Below, in pieces: positions 1 through 8,418 of a DNA stretch of 48,803 nt. The position numbers were made by a program, and so were the translations under genes. The notes below the pieces were generated by a model. It had not been told where the DNA came from. It searched no databases and saw only the letters and a program-made list of their open reading frames with translations. How positions within the stretch are numbered: position 1 is the first letter of the stretch; each line of letters starts with the position of its first letter. Source of the DNA: Pseudomonadota bacterium (lineage in GTDB: Bacteria > Pseudomonadota > Gammaproteobacteria > Burkholderiales > Thiobacillaceae); assembly GCA_021802945.1 (NCBI GenBank), contig JAJZRE010000014.1, forward strand, positions 1-48,803. The letters are read 5' to 3'.

Positions 1-323
1 CCGGAGGTGCTGGTGCCGAGCAGCACACCCACCCGTCGCCGGCCGTGGCGCGCAATGGCTGATTCGACGGCAACACTGAAACCATCCTGCTGCAGGCCCA
101 GCCAGGCAAGGCGGTTGTTGCGGCAGTCAAAGCCGGTCAGGCGCGCCGGAAGCTGCACGCCATCCACCCCCGCGACCTCACCCACGAAAGTGCTCAACTG
201 GACCGTTTCGAACGCGCACGGCGCCAGCCCGCCGCGCTGCTGGCGCAGTGCGGCGTGAGTGGATTCAAGGCCGCGACCGATGGCACTGGTCACGGTAAAA
301 CGGGAAAGCCAGAGCGAATTCAA
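1..323 (-). CDS. beta-ketoacyl-ACP synthase, N-terminal part (cut by window edge)
   Basis: This is the first 107 or so codons of a ketosynthase reading off the left edge. The conceptual protein opens NSLWLSRFTVTSAIGRGLES and reaches RVGVLLGTSTSG, the N-terminal glycine-rich strand typical of FabF/FabB-like condensing enzymes of aryl polyene and related loci. The catalytic Cys-His-His lie outside the window. A TTG at 323 is the only plausible start I find, since the ATG at 336 is out of frame and stops at once. A GGATGG stretch lies about 11 bases upstream of the TTG. The frame is the same as that of the PAP2 gene, whose TGA lies 58 bases upstream. The role is presumably chain extension on the ACP encoded at the head of this operon. 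The family call is fairly firm and the exact start is not. Confidence 0.72.
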   Translation of the reverse strand, partial: MNSLWLSRFTVTSAIGRGLESTHAALRQQRGGLAPCAFETVQLSTFVGEVAGVDGVQLPARLTGFDCRNNRLAWLGLQQDGFSVAVESAIARHGRRRVGVLLGTSTS

Positions 324-380
324 CGGGTCAATCCATCCGAATGTAGTGCGTTCTTGACGAATTCCACAGGCCGGTTTCCT

Positions 381-1058
381 TCAAATCCGGCCAGGTGTGG
401 GCGCTGCGTAGGCAGGGTGGCGCAATGACAGCCAGGCCGCCACCCCTCCTAGCACGAGGCCGCCCCACACATCGACCGCCACATGCTGGCGGGTGGCAAG
501 CGTGGAATAAATGATACCGATACACCACATCCAGCTGAACAGCCGACACCACGGCGGCGCGCCGAATCCACGCAGCAGGCGCCCCAGCCAGATCCCCGAA
601 AAGAAGGCCGTGGCGACATGCAGCGACGGGAAGGCATTGCCTGCGGCATCGACGTTTTTGAGGAAATCCACGCCAGGATACCGGGCCCAGTCAATATCGG
701 CCGCAGGGACGGCGGTGGGCCAGAAGTAAAAAGCAATCAGGCCCGCCAGACAAGTTCCGGCCATCGCCATGCCATAGCGATAGAGTTCACGTCGCGTCGC
801 GAGCAATGCGGGCGGCAGGGAAACATACACCCACAACGAGACGTACAGCGGCATCGCCCGCGGCTGAAAACTGATCATCCGGTCCAGCCAGGTAAAGGGC
901 ATCACCGTAGTCGGGTAGGCCGGGTTCTTGAGCACGTAGAAATACGCCCCGAAAAACAGGCCGATGAAAAGCGGCGTTCCTATCCCTTTCAGAGGGCCGT
1001 GTTGGGTGACGGCCGCTGCGATCTGTCGGTACCAGGGGGCTTGCGGACTGTTTTTCAA
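381..1058 (-). CDS. PAP2-superfamily membrane protein, Aur1/inositolphosphotransferase-like
   Basis: A polytopic membrane protein of about 225 residues. It carries the PAP2 signature halves NAFPSLHVATAFF and TRQHVAVDVWGG, which supply the two catalytic His residues and the Asp of the PSxH and xRxxHxxxD motifs. PSLH rather than PSGH is characteristic of the Aur1-like PAP2 subgroup, which transfers or hydrolyses phospho-head groups on lipids. I chose the TTG at 1058 (LKNSPQAPWYRQ). The open frame extends to 1277, but that part runs inside the upstream deacetylase gene and is cysteine- and proline-rich without domain character. It follows the deacetylase directly and precedes the ketosynthase. 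I infer that it trims or transfers a phosphate-containing lipid head group on the product of this locus. The substrate is unknown. Confidence 0.78.
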   Translation of the reverse strand: MKNSPQAPWYRQIAAAVTQHGPLKGIGTPLFIGLFFGAYFYVLKNPAYPTTVMPFTWLDRMISFQPRAMPLYVSLWVYVSLPPALLATRRELYRYGMAMAGTCLAGLIAFYFWPTAVPAADIDWARYPGVDFLKNVDAAGNAFPSLHVATAFFSGIWLGRLLRGFGAPPWCRLFSWMWCIGIIYSTLATRQHVAVDVWGGLVLGGVAAWLSLRHPAYAAPTPGRI

Positions 1059-1107
1059 GGCCTTTGCCCCGGGGTGCGGCAGTGCCGGCTCATGCCTGGG
1101 ATACCGT

Positions 1108-1911
1108 TCATGAAAGGGCCTCTCGCAAGCGGACGAAATGCAGTCCGGACGCGGCGGCCGACTCCAGCACGGCAGGCAGCGCGTCAAGGATAACCGGAGT
1201 GCCACCGGGTGACCGTGCAGCATTGCCATCGTGCAACAGCAAAATGGCGCCCGCCCGCAACCCGCGCAAGAGGGCATGCTTGACGCGCTCGGCGTCGCCG
1301 ACCCGGGTGTCGAAACCCCGCGCCGACCAGCTGGCGAGCGTCAGGCCGAGTCGCGCGAGCATGGGATCGAGAAACGGGTTGCGCAAGCCGGCAGGGGCAC
1401 GGAAAAACACGGGGCGCTGACCGGTAATCTGGCTGAGGGTGCTTTGTGCGGCCTGCAGTTCGCGCAGGTAACCCCGCGGACCCAGCAGGGCAAAATGATG
1501 GTAGTGGTGCTGGCTATGGTTTTCCACGGCATGGCCACGGCGCACGATTTCCCGGCATACATCCGGATAGCGTGCCGCTTTCTCGCCCACACAGAAAAAG
1601 GTGGCGCGTGCGGCATAGCGATCCAGGATATCCAGCACCTGCGGGGTGACATGGGGATCGGGGCCGTCGTCGATGGTCAGGGCGACTTCATGTCTGGCCG
1701 CGGCGGCGGCAGGCAGCCGTGTCCAGTTCGGTCCCAGCCAGCGGCTGCGCGGCCACAGGCCGACGGCGGTCAGCAACAGGTGATTGACGACCACGGCGCC
1801 CAGCACCCAGCGCCATTGCGTGGGCGCGGCGATCACGGCCACCAGCGCCAGACCATGCAGCGCGAACGATGCTCGGATCAACGGGGTGGGGTGCCAGGCC
1901 GGGTCACGCAT
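1108..1911 (-). CDS. NodB-type polysaccharide deacetylase, membrane-anchored
   Basis: A protein of about 267 residues with two hydrophobic N-terminal segments (ALHGLALVAVIAA and LGAVVVNHLLLTAVGL), then a NodB (carbohydrate esterase 4) domain. The motif TIDDGPDPHVT supplies the catalytic and metal-binding Asp pair, and ENHSQHHYHH supplies the metal-binding His pair. A later FFRAPAGLRNP matches the RxPxG motif and LLLHDG the closing His motif. Family members remove N- or O-acetyl groups from sugars outside the cytoplasmic membrane. Three in-frame starts exist: TTG 1941, ATG 1926 and ATG 1911. I prefer ATG 1911 because GGGA lies 7 bases upstream and the overlap with the MMPL gene is then only 8 bases. 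Finding it inside an aryl-polyene-like operon suggests that the exported product carries an acetylated sugar, which is inference. Confidence 0.85.
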   Translation of the reverse strand: MRDPAWHPTPLIRASFALHGLALVAVIAAPTQWRWVLGAVVVNHLLLTAVGLWPRSRWLGPNWTRLPAAAAARHEVALTIDDGPDPHVTPQVLDILDRYAARATFFCVGEKAARYPDVCREIVRRGHAVENHSQHHYHHFALLGPRGYLRELQAAQSTLSQITGQRPVFFRAPAGLRNPFLDPMLARLGLTLASWSARGFDTRVGDAERVKHALLRGLRAGAILLLHDGNAARSPGGTPVILDALPAVLESAAASGLHFVRLREALS

Positions 1912-4258
1912 GGCTGGATCCCGCATCGGGTTGCCGGGCAAAAATCGCCGAATAAATCAGCGCGAGAATGACGCCCGGTGCGACGGTCACGCCCATCGCC
2001 TGCAGGAGAGAGACGTCGGAAAACGCAAGCAGGCCAAAACCGGCGACGGTGGTGAGATTGGCGAACAGCATCGAGGCAAGCGTGCGCGGCAGGATGGGCG
2101 TGCGCGGATCCGGCCGGTCAAAGAACAGGGCGTAGTTGGAACCCACTGCGACCACCAGCAGCAAGCCCACCAAATGCAGAATGATCATTTGCTGGCCCGC
2201 CAAGCTCAATCCCGCCGTGACGGTCATGACCGCGGCGGCCAGCGGCGCGATGATGCGCAGCACGCGCACGGGCGAGCGGAAAACCGCGAACAGCAACCCG
2301 ATGATGGCAACCAGCCCGCCGAGCGACAGCACGATGGCTTCATGCAGGTAGCCGGAATACAGGCGGTCCGACTCCGCCTTCATGTCCACGAACAGCACAC
2401 CGGGAATTGCGCCCAATGCAGCGCGAATAGGATCCGCGTTGATGCTGACGCCTTCGGGCGCGGTCAGCGGCAACAAGGCACGCCACTGCCCCCGTTGCTG
2501 GACGAGCAAGGCATCGACCGCCATCGCCATGGAGGTCTGCTGCAGGTCGGCTGCCCGCAGCAAGGGCTGGCTGCGCGCGGCGGCGGCATCGGCCAGAAAC
2601 GGCGTAAACAGGTGGCTACGCACCGGCAGGCCTTGAACGGCCCGCGCAAGGCGTGCCTCCAGCAGGGCGCGCGGGGGCAGGCTGGCCTGGCGTGCGCGTT
2701 GCGTTGCCGTGCTGGGAAGATAACGGCTGGGGCTTTCGAACCCGGCGAGTTCGCCTTGCTCGACGAGTGTCTGCAGCAGCGTGGAAACCCGCTCGGCGGT
2801 GCGCAATGCGGATTCCTGGTTGGCACCGGATACCACGACCATGTAACGCACATCCGGCGCGCCCATGTCGGCGCGCAAGCGGGTATCGAGTTCCACATCC
2901 GCTTGCGACACCGGGCTGAGTGACGCGATCGTGTCGTTCCACAAAGTGGCGCGGTGATCGACCACGATGGCGCAGGCCGTCAGCACCACCGCCACCGCAG
3001 GCCAGCGCAGTACCGCCGCGCGTCGTGCGACGCGAGACAGGGCGAAGCCGATGCCCGACAAATCATGGATGCGGAAATTTGCCGGCAGCAGGGAAGGCAG
3101 GACGAAGCGCGTCACCGATGCAGCGGCGATCAGCCCGGCGATGGCATACAGGCCGAGTTGTGCCAGGCCGGGAAAGCCGGACAGCAGCAGCGAAGCAAAG
3201 CCGAATATCGAAGTCAGCACACCGAGCCGAATGGTGGGCCAGAAGCGCTTGACCCAGTCTTGATGATCCGCACGGTTCTGTTCCGATTGCACGAACAGGT
3301 AGATCGAATAATCCACTGCTTCGCCGATCAGGGCGGTGCCGAATCCCAGGGTGATGCCGTGCACCGCGCCGAAGCCCAGGCTGACCGCCGCAATGCCCGC
3401 CAGCACGCCGCTGACAACGGGCAACAAGCCCAATGCCAGTGCGCTGAAGGAGCGGTAAACGAGCAAAAGCAGCGTGGCGATGAGCACAAGGCTGATGACG
3501 GACAGGCGGGTGACCTGGCGCTTGATGGTGTCGCGCGACGTCACCGAAAACACGCCGGGGCCGGTCATCACCAGCCGGACGGACGGGGTCGCGCCGGATG
3601 CCTGGTCGAACGCCTGCCGGATGGCGGCCATGGCGTGTTGCTGGGCATCGGTGTCGCTTCCGGCGGCACGCGTTTGCAGCAGCATCAGGGCGCGCGTGCC
3701 ATCGCGCGAGGCCCATGCGCCCTCCACCAGCGCCGGATGGGCGCCGCTGTCGAACTGCTCGAGCAATTTCACCATTTCCCCGGTCGGGTCGCGCGGCAGC
3801 AGGGATTTGACCAGCAATCCGGCCGGCGAGGCCAGGAGATCGATGCTGTCGCTCAAGGCGGCATGCAGACCGTCCACGCTGAAGCGTTCAGGCGTGACTG
3901 CCGGGCTCAGCAGGTAACGATTGTTGAACAGGAAAAGGCGGTCACGTTCGGTGTTGACAGGCTCGCCATTGTTGACGCTGACAAACGCGCGGTCGGCGCG
4001 CAGACGCTGGGCGATTTGCCTGGAAATCCGGGCGCGGGTGGGGGCATCGGCACCTTCTATGCCCACCAGAATCAGGCGCGAGGCCAGGCCGTCGCGGAGT
4101 TGGTCCATGAGCAGCTGCTGCGCGGGCGTCGGCGCGCGCGGCAAGAATGCCGACAGGTCGGTGGTGAAGTGGGTGCGGCTGATGATGCCGGCACAGGCCA
4201 GCAAAAAGACCAGCCACAGCACGATGGCGGCGATGCCCCGGCGGCGTGGGCGGATCAT
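1904..4258 (-). CDS. MMPL/RND-family lipid exporter
   Basis: A 784-residue transporter with an internal duplication. Each half has one N-terminal membrane helix, a large periplasmic domain and a bundle of five more helices; the first bundle starts near VISLVLIATLLLLVYRSF and the second near AIVLSLGGLVAIIGLLFAV. The stretch GEAVDYSIYLFVQSEQ in the first bundle is a typical MMPL helix with a buried Asp. Size and layout match the predicted exporters (COG4258) of aryl polyene and xanthomonadin clusters, which are thought to move the finished acyl product to the outer membrane. Its ATG overlaps the stop of the LolA-like gene by four bases, and its own end overlaps the deacetylase, so synthesis is probably coupled. 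The transported substrate is inferred from context only. Confidence 0.85.
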   Translation of the reverse strand: MIRPRRRGIAAIVLWLVFLLACAGIISRTHFTTDLSAFLPRAPTPAQQLLMDQLRDGLASRLILVGIEGADAPTRARISRQIAQRLRADRAFVSVNNGEPVNTERDRLFLFNNRYLLSPAVTPERFSVDGLHAALSDSIDLLASPAGLLVKSLLPRDPTGEMVKLLEQFDSGAHPALVEGAWASRDGTRALMLLQTRAAGSDTDAQQHAMAAIRQAFDQASGATPSVRLVMTGPGVFSVTSRDTIKRQVTRLSVISLVLIATLLLLVYRSFSALALGLLPVVSGVLAGIAAVSLGFGAVHGITLGFGTALIGEAVDYSIYLFVQSEQNRADHQDWVKRFWPTIRLGVLTSIFGFASLLLSGFPGLAQLGLYAIAGLIAAASVTRFVLPSLLPANFRIHDLSGIGFALSRVARRAAVLRWPAVAVVLTACAIVVDHRATLWNDTIASLSPVSQADVELDTRLRADMGAPDVRYMVVVSGANQESALRTAERVSTLLQTLVEQGELAGFESPSRYLPSTATQRARQASLPPRALLEARLARAVQGLPVRSHLFTPFLADAAAARSQPLLRAADLQQTSMAMAVDALLVQQRGQWRALLPLTAPEGVSINADPIRAALGAIPGVLFVDMKAESDRLYSGYLHEAIVLSLGGLVAIIGLLFAVFRSPVRVLRIIAPLAAAVMTVTAGLSLAGQQMIILHLVGLLLVVAVGSNYALFFDRPDPRTPILPRTLASMLFANLTTVAGFGLLAFSDVSLLQAMGVTVAPGVILALIYSAIFARQPDAGSSHA

Positions 4259-4845
4259 TGCGGCGGCGCCCGCTTTTCAATGGTCATCAGGGAACTGTCG
4301 CCATCCGCCTGGGTAATCTCGACGCTGCGCACCCCGTCCCTGGCCCCCTCCATCCGGATGCGCGCGATGACGGCGCCGACCTTGGGATCGAGGGGCGTGA
4401 GCACCAGGGTCCAGCGTTCCTGGCTGCCCTCCAGAGCGAGGCGGTAGACCCGTTCCAGGGCCTTGCGGTCCCCGGCCAGGGTGGCGCGAATGCTCTCGAT
4501 CATGCCGGCCACCTCGGGGTAGTCCTTGAGTTGGAGGACGTGTTTGCGCTGCCCGCGTTCGATGGTGAGGATATCGCCGTCGAGCACCATGGTCTCGGGC
4601 TTCGGCTTCAGGGTGCGCTTTTCCAGGCGGGCCGGCGCGATGAACAGCAGTTCGCCGGAAGACTCGACCGGCTGGTCGAGGATGGCAATGGTTTTCTTTT
4701 CGGTGAAGGTGGCCGCGCCTTGCGGATTCTTCGCCAGAGCGGCCATGAGCTGGGCGATGCTCAGCGGTGCGGCCTGCGCGAGAGGGCTGGCCAGCAGCGC
4801 CAGCCAGACCAGGGCCCACAGTCGGGAGCGGGTAAGTCGGGTCAT
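4255..4845 (-). CDS. LolA-like outer-membrane lipoprotein carrier family protein
   Basis: A 196-residue exported protein. It has a clear signal peptide (basic MTRLTRSRLWAL, a hydrophobic run, and likely cleavage after LAQAA) and then a LolA-like half-barrel sequence, recognisable from the opening ATFTEKKTIAILDQPVESSG and the strand LLFIAPARLEKRTLKP. Dedicated LolA homologues are regular members of aryl polyene loci and are proposed to carry a hydrophobic product across the periplasm from the MMPL exporter. The gene is four-base coupled to the MMPL gene downstream and begins three bases after the acyltransferase stop. The housekeeping LolA is likely encoded elsewhere, because this protein sits wholly within the lipid operon. 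Confidence 0.82.
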   Translation of the reverse strand: MTRLTRSRLWALVWLALLASPLAQAAPLSIAQLMAALAKNPQGAATFTEKKTIAILDQPVESSGELLFIAPARLEKRTLKPKPETMVLDGDILTIERGQRKHVLQLKDYPEVAGMIESIRATLAGDRKALERVYRLALEGSQERWTLVLTPLDPKVGAVIARIRMEGARDGVRSVEITQADGDSSLMTIEKRAPPQ

Positions 4846-4848
4846 GTT

Positions 4849-5790
4849 TTAGCCGGCATCCTTCGGACGCCATAAATCGAAGAAGTTGAACCAGTTGTAG
4901 GGTGCGGCGCGGCAATGGCGTTCAAGGCAGGCGACGTAGGCCGACACGGCGGACTGGATGGCGGCATCGCGTCCAGTCCGTTCGACGTTGCTGAAATCGG
5001 CCAGCCGCTCGAAGTGGATGGCATAGCGATTGCCGCCCAGGTAGAGCCCGCTCATGAACAGCACCGGACGCCTCAGCATGGCGGCCAGGCGCATGGGGCC
5101 GGCCGGAAACTCGGCGTCCGCGCCCAGGAACGGCACGCTCAGGGTCGGGTCGCCGCCGAGGCTGCGGTCGCCCAGCACGCCCAGGACCATGCCGTCGTCC
5201 AGACCGGCCTGCACCCGCAGCATGGAGTCGAGCTGGCCGAGGGGGATGATGTCCTGCACCGCCGCCGGATTGATGGCGGCCAGCGCGGCATTGAGTTTGC
5301 GGGCATTTTCCTCGTACATGACCATGGCCACCCGGAGGCCGGGCTGTCGGCGCCCGATGGCGCGCACGACCTCGAAGCTGCCCATGTGCGCCCCCATCAG
5401 GAAGGCGCCGCGCCCGGCGGCCAGCACGTCCTTCATCACGTCGGCACCGTGCACCTCCACCTGAAACAGATCGAAACGCCCATTGAGCAGGAAAATCCGG
5501 TCATGGATGGTGGAGGCAAAGCTGTGGAAATGCCGGTACAAGTCGGTCAATCGGGGCGCACGCCCCAGCGCCCGCCGCAGATAGGCGCGCGAGGCGGCCT
5601 TGGCGGCGGGCGCGAAGGCGAGGAAATAGAGGCTGATGCCCGCCAGCACCCAACGCGCGGGCGCACGCCCGAGGCGCAGGGATATCCAGGTCATCAGCCG
5701 CAACATGGCCATGTTGCTGCGCTCCGGGCGCCCTGCCCACTCGGCTTGCGGCGCAGCCCGCTGCGCAATCCCCGGGACCGGAGCGGTCAT
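4849..5790 (-). CDS. LpxL/HtrB-like lysophospholipid acyltransferase
   Basis: A 313-residue inner-membrane-associated acyltransferase of the LpxL/HtrB superfamily. The catalytic HX4E motif is visible in GAHMGSFEVVR, followed by the expected LGVLGDRSLGGDPTLSVPFLG block that lines the acceptor site. A hydrophobic N-terminal anchor (WVLAGISLYFLAFAPA) precedes the domain. Such enzymes move an acyl chain from ACP to a lipid or sugar acceptor. Aryl polyene clusters contain close relatives thought to attach the polyene to a lipid anchor. The ATG at 5790 overlaps the dehydratase stop by four bases, which fixes the start. The open frame continues to 6198, but that extension runs inside the dehydratase gene. 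Confidence 0.84.
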   Translation of the reverse strand: MTAPVPGIAQRAAPQAEWAGRPERSNMAMLRLMTWISLRLGRAPARWVLAGISLYFLAFAPAAKAASRAYLRRALGRAPRLTDLYRHFHSFASTIHDRIFLLNGRFDLFQVEVHGADVMKDVLAAGRGAFLMGAHMGSFEVVRAIGRRQPGLRVAMVMYEENARKLNAALAAINPAAVQDIIPLGQLDSMLRVQAGLDDGMVLGVLGDRSLGGDPTLSVPFLGADAEFPAGPMRLAAMLRRPVLFMSGLYLGGNRYAIHFERLADFSNVERTGRDAAIQSAVSAYVACLERHCRAAPYNWFNFFDLWRPKDAG

Positions 5791-6101
5791 GTCGCGGGCT
5801 CCCGCGAAAACACGGCGGCCCCGCTCGCCACGCCGCGCTCGCCGCACCGAATCTCGAAGCGGAAGCCGCCGCCCGGAGAATCCGCGTAATGCAGGGTGAG
5901 GGCCTCGCCCGGACGGACCGCGCTGAGGAACTTCGCCGACTTGAGTTGCACCGGTCCGGCATGGACGCATTCCCGGGCCGCCAGGGCATGCAGCGCCGCG
6001 TCGAGCAGCACGACGCCGGGGAGGATGGGACGGCCGGGAAAGTGCCCGGCGTACGCCGGATGGTCCGCGGCGATGGTCAGGGGCAGGGTCAGGCCGCTCA
6101 T
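5787..6101 (-). CDS. hotdog-fold 3-hydroxyacyl-ACP dehydratase (FabZ/ApeI-like)
   Basis: A small 104-residue hotdog protein. The motif HPAYAGHFPGRPILPGVVLLD contains the catalytic His of FabA/FabZ dehydratases and the PGRPILPG loop. The length is shorter than FabZ (about 150 residues), as is usual for the stand-alone dehydratase-like proteins that follow the ligase in aryl polyene loci. It should dehydrate 3-hydroxyacyl-ACP during chain building. Four-base ATGA overlaps tie it to the ligase upstream and the acyltransferase downstream. Confidence 0.84.
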   Translation of the reverse strand: MSGLTLPLTIAADHPAYAGHFPGRPILPGVVLLDAALHALAARECVHAGPVQLKSAKFLSAVRPGEALTLHYADSPGGGFRFEIRCGERGVASGAAVFSREPAT

Positions 6102-7456
6102 GCCGGCTCCCGGGTCGCGCCCCGTGATTGCAGGGTGGCCAGCAGGTCCTGGGCGAGCTGGCTGGGGAGCTTGCCCGTGGCGTTGCGCGGCAGGGCATCG
6201 ACGAACAACAGCGGGCGCGGCAGAAAGACGGGGTCGATGCGCTCGCGCAGAGCCCGGGTCAGGTCAGAGGGGGTCAGTCCGGGGGCGACCACCAGGGCGG
6301 TGAGGCGGCCGATGCTGCCGGGGCTGTCTTCGCGCGGCAGCAGGAAGACGCCATCCTGCACGCCGGGAATGGCGTTCAGCTGATGGTTGAGGTAGGCCAG
6401 CGAGGTGCGCTTGCCGGCGATGTTGACCAGGTCGGCGTGGCGGCCATGCAGCAGGAAGGTCGTTGACACCGGGCCGTCGCCGGTGAGTTCGATGACATCG
6501 GCGAGGCCGGTCGGGCTGTCGATGTGCCCGCCCTCGGCCCAGATCACCTCTCCTTCGCGGCGCAGATGAACCGCCGGCAGGGTTTGCCATTCGGCACCCG
6601 CGGTGGTGCGGCGGGTGGCGAGCTGACCTGTCTCGGTGCAGCCGTAGATCTCGTAAAGCGGCGCGCCGAAACGGGATTCGGCCTCACTGGCCAGGTCCTG
6701 CGACAGCGGGGCGGTGGCCGACAGAAGCTGGTCGACTGCCGGCAGCGTGGCCTGATCCGTCAGCACGGCGCGCAGGTGATAGGGCGTGGTGACCAGCATG
6801 CGCGGACGCGGCAGGTTTGACAGGGCAGTGCAGATGTCCGCCGGGTAGAAGGGGCGGCCGGCATGCAGCGCGGCGCCGCATTGCAGCGGCAGCAGAACGG
6901 TGGATTCCAGGCCGTACATGTGCTGCGGCGGGACGGTGCCGACGATGGCATGGAGCGCACCGATGCCCAGACGCTCCGCCTCCGCCTGCACGTTGCGCAC
7001 CAGGCTGCCCCAGCGCTTGACGTGGGGCAGCGGCACGCCGGTGGAGCCGGAGGTGAAGACCCGGGCAACGACCTGCGCGCAATCGATCTCGGGAATAGCC
7101 GGATCCGCCGCCGGCGGCGGCGTCGATTCGGGATAGCGGAAGATGGGCAGGTCCACGCCAGCGCCCTGGTCGACGATGCAGAAGACATCCGGGGCGATTC
7201 TCTGCATCTGCCGGACCATCTCCGGGGTATGGGTGGAGGGCAGCAGACTGATCCGGCCGCTGACGATACAGGCCGCGAGGGCAACGGTGAAACGGTAGCG
7301 GTCGCCGCACAGGTTGAGCACATGCCGCCCCGGCGGCAACTGGCCGGCGACGTACCCGACCTCGCCCAGAAACTGCCTGACGCTGACCGGCGCGTTGCCG
7401 CGCCAGGCCATGACGGCATCAAGGCGGCGATGAGCGATGAGCGGCAGGGACGGCAT
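6098..7456 (-). CDS. acyl/aryl-AMP ligase (adenylate-forming enzyme of aryl-polyene type)
   Basis: An adenylate-forming enzyme of about 452 residues. Visible core motifs are FTSGSTGVPLPHVKRW (the A3 phosphate-binding loop) and the later YEIYGCTETGQLATR (A5). Near the C-terminus, RNATGKLPSQ carries the conserved catalytic Lys. It should activate a carboxylic acid, an aryl or fatty starter unit, and load it on the neighbouring ACP. A TTG at 7465 and an ATG at 7456 are both possible; I give the ATG. The enzyme is shorter than full acyl-CoA synthetases (500-550 residues), as is typical of this cluster type. The substrate is not readable from the sequence. Confidence 0.83.
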   Translation of the reverse strand: MPSLPLIAHRRLDAVMAWRGNAPVSVRQFLGEVGYVAGQLPPGRHVLNLCGDRYRFTVALAACIVSGRISLLPSTHTPEMVRQMQRIAPDVFCIVDQGAGVDLPIFRYPESTPPPAADPAIPEIDCAQVVARVFTSGSTGVPLPHVKRWGSLVRNVQAEAERLGIGALHAIVGTVPPQHMYGLESTVLLPLQCGAALHAGRPFYPADICTALSNLPRPRMLVTTPYHLRAVLTDQATLPAVDQLLSATAPLSQDLASEAESRFGAPLYEIYGCTETGQLATRRTTAGAEWQTLPAVHLRREGEVIWAEGGHIDSPTGLADVIELTGDGPVSTTFLLHGRHADLVNIAGKRTSLAYLNHQLNAIPGVQDGVFLLPREDSPGSIGRLTALVVAPGLTPSDLTRALRERIDPVFLPRPLLFVDALPRNATGKLPSQLAQDLLATLQSRGATREPA

Positions 7457-7474
7457 GGATGGCAAGCAGACAGC

Positions 7475-8152
7475 CTAGCGGGCAGGCGGGGAAACGCCCG
7501 GGCGCGCGGCTGGCGTTTTCCAGTAGGCACGCACGCCGTCCATGATGCTGTGTTTTTTCTGATGCGGCAGCTTGCGCAGGCGAATCCCGTATTCGAGGAC
7601 AAACATCAGCATGACCAGCGGAAAGGAGAGGAAGTTGGCGAAAATCGACCACACCTCGATGCCGGCCAGAAAGAACAGGGCGCCGGAAACGAGGCTGATC
7701 GCCAGAAGAAACAGCGTCCATGCCAGCGTGACCTGGCGCGAATAACGGGCTTCCTCAGGCGTGAGGCTGCCGTGTATCGCTTCGGCAAAGCGCGTGCACA
7801 AGGGCTGCCGTCCGCGTACCAGGGTCACGCCGAACACGGCAGCCAGCATGGCATAGGTGCCGGCGTGCTGCAGGAAGTAAACCCAGCTGAAATTTCGTTC
7901 CAGCGCCCCCCAGAACCCCCACAGCAACGCAGCCACGAGCGCGCACAGAAGCAGCATGGCCGGCTTCATGGACGAGCGCCAGGTGAGTCCGGCCAGGATG
8001 GCGAGGGACGGCGCGAGGGAAACGGCGACCCCCAGGGACGGGAACGTGGTGGCTGCGGACGTGGCTGCGCTGTAATGCGCCAGGGCGGAATACGCAACGC
8101 CTGCTGCGGCAATGCCGGTCCAGCGCGCAACGCGTCCCGGGGTCAGACTCAT
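7475..8152 (-). CDS. COG4648-type polytopic membrane protein
   Basis: A 225-residue integral membrane protein with about six hydrophobic segments, including AGVAYSALAHYSAA, LLLCALVAALLWGFWGAL, TLFLLAISLVSGALFFL and LSFPLVMLMFVLEYGI. Its tail is cationic and cytoplasmic-looking. Proteins of this kind (COG4648) almost always lie between the ACP and the acyl-AMP ligase in aryl polyene loci, exactly as here. Their biochemical function is not established to my knowledge. The start ATG overlaps the ACP stop by four bases. Assignment rests on position and hydropathy, not on a catalytic motif. Confidence 0.75.
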   Translation of the reverse strand: MSLTPGRVARWTGIAAAGVAYSALAHYSAATSAATTFPSLGVAVSLAPSLAILAGLTWRSSMKPAMLLLCALVAALLWGFWGALERNFSWVYFLQHAGTYAMLAAVFGVTLVRGRQPLCTRFAEAIHGSLTPEEARYSRQVTLAWTLFLLAISLVSGALFFLAGIEVWSIFANFLSFPLVMLMFVLEYGIRLRKLPHQKKHSIMDGVRAYWKTPAARPGVSPPAR

Positions 8153-8418
8153 TTCGTCCTGTTCGCCGCGATATGCCGGGTCAGGTTGGCAAGAGAACTG
8201 AAAATGCGGACATTGTCCGCATTGTCGGCCCGCAACTGAAACCCGAAATGCTTGGACACCACCAGAGCCACTTCCAGGATGTCGATGGAATCGAGCCCCA
8301 GCCCTTCACCATAGAGGGGGGCATCGGCTTGAATCTCATCCGGTTTGATGTCGAGGTTGAGGGCGGAAACAACGAGTCCAGCGACTTCGTTCTGCAATTC
8401 CTGGTTGGCTTCAGACAT
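8149..8418 (-). CDS. acyl carrier protein
   Basis: An 89-residue acidic acyl carrier protein, first gene of the minus-strand lipid operon. The phosphopantetheine attachment site is Ser44 in GLGLDSIDILE, the classic DS(I/L) motif on helix 2. An upstream in-frame GTG at 8430 would add four residues; I prefer the ATG at 8418, which begins MSEANQELQNEVAG like related proteins. It should carry the growing chain for the ketosynthase, the dehydratase and the acyltransferase of the same operon. Aryl polyene loci usually have two ACPs; only one is present in this window. Confidence 0.86.
   Translation of the reverse strand: MSEANQELQNEVAGLVVSALNLDIKPDEIQADAPLYGEGLGLDSIDILEVALVVSKHFGFQLRADNADNVRIFSSLANLTRHIAANRTK

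Noticed and set aside
334-336. ATG at 336 as start of the ketosynthase
   Set aside because: It is out of frame and meets a stop after two codons; the TTG at 323 is the in-frame choice.
5791-6198. Longer start for the LpxL-like acyltransferase
   Set aside because: The extra 136 residues lie in the dehydratase gene and are Arg/Pro-rich; the ATG at 5790 gives a standard four-base overlap.
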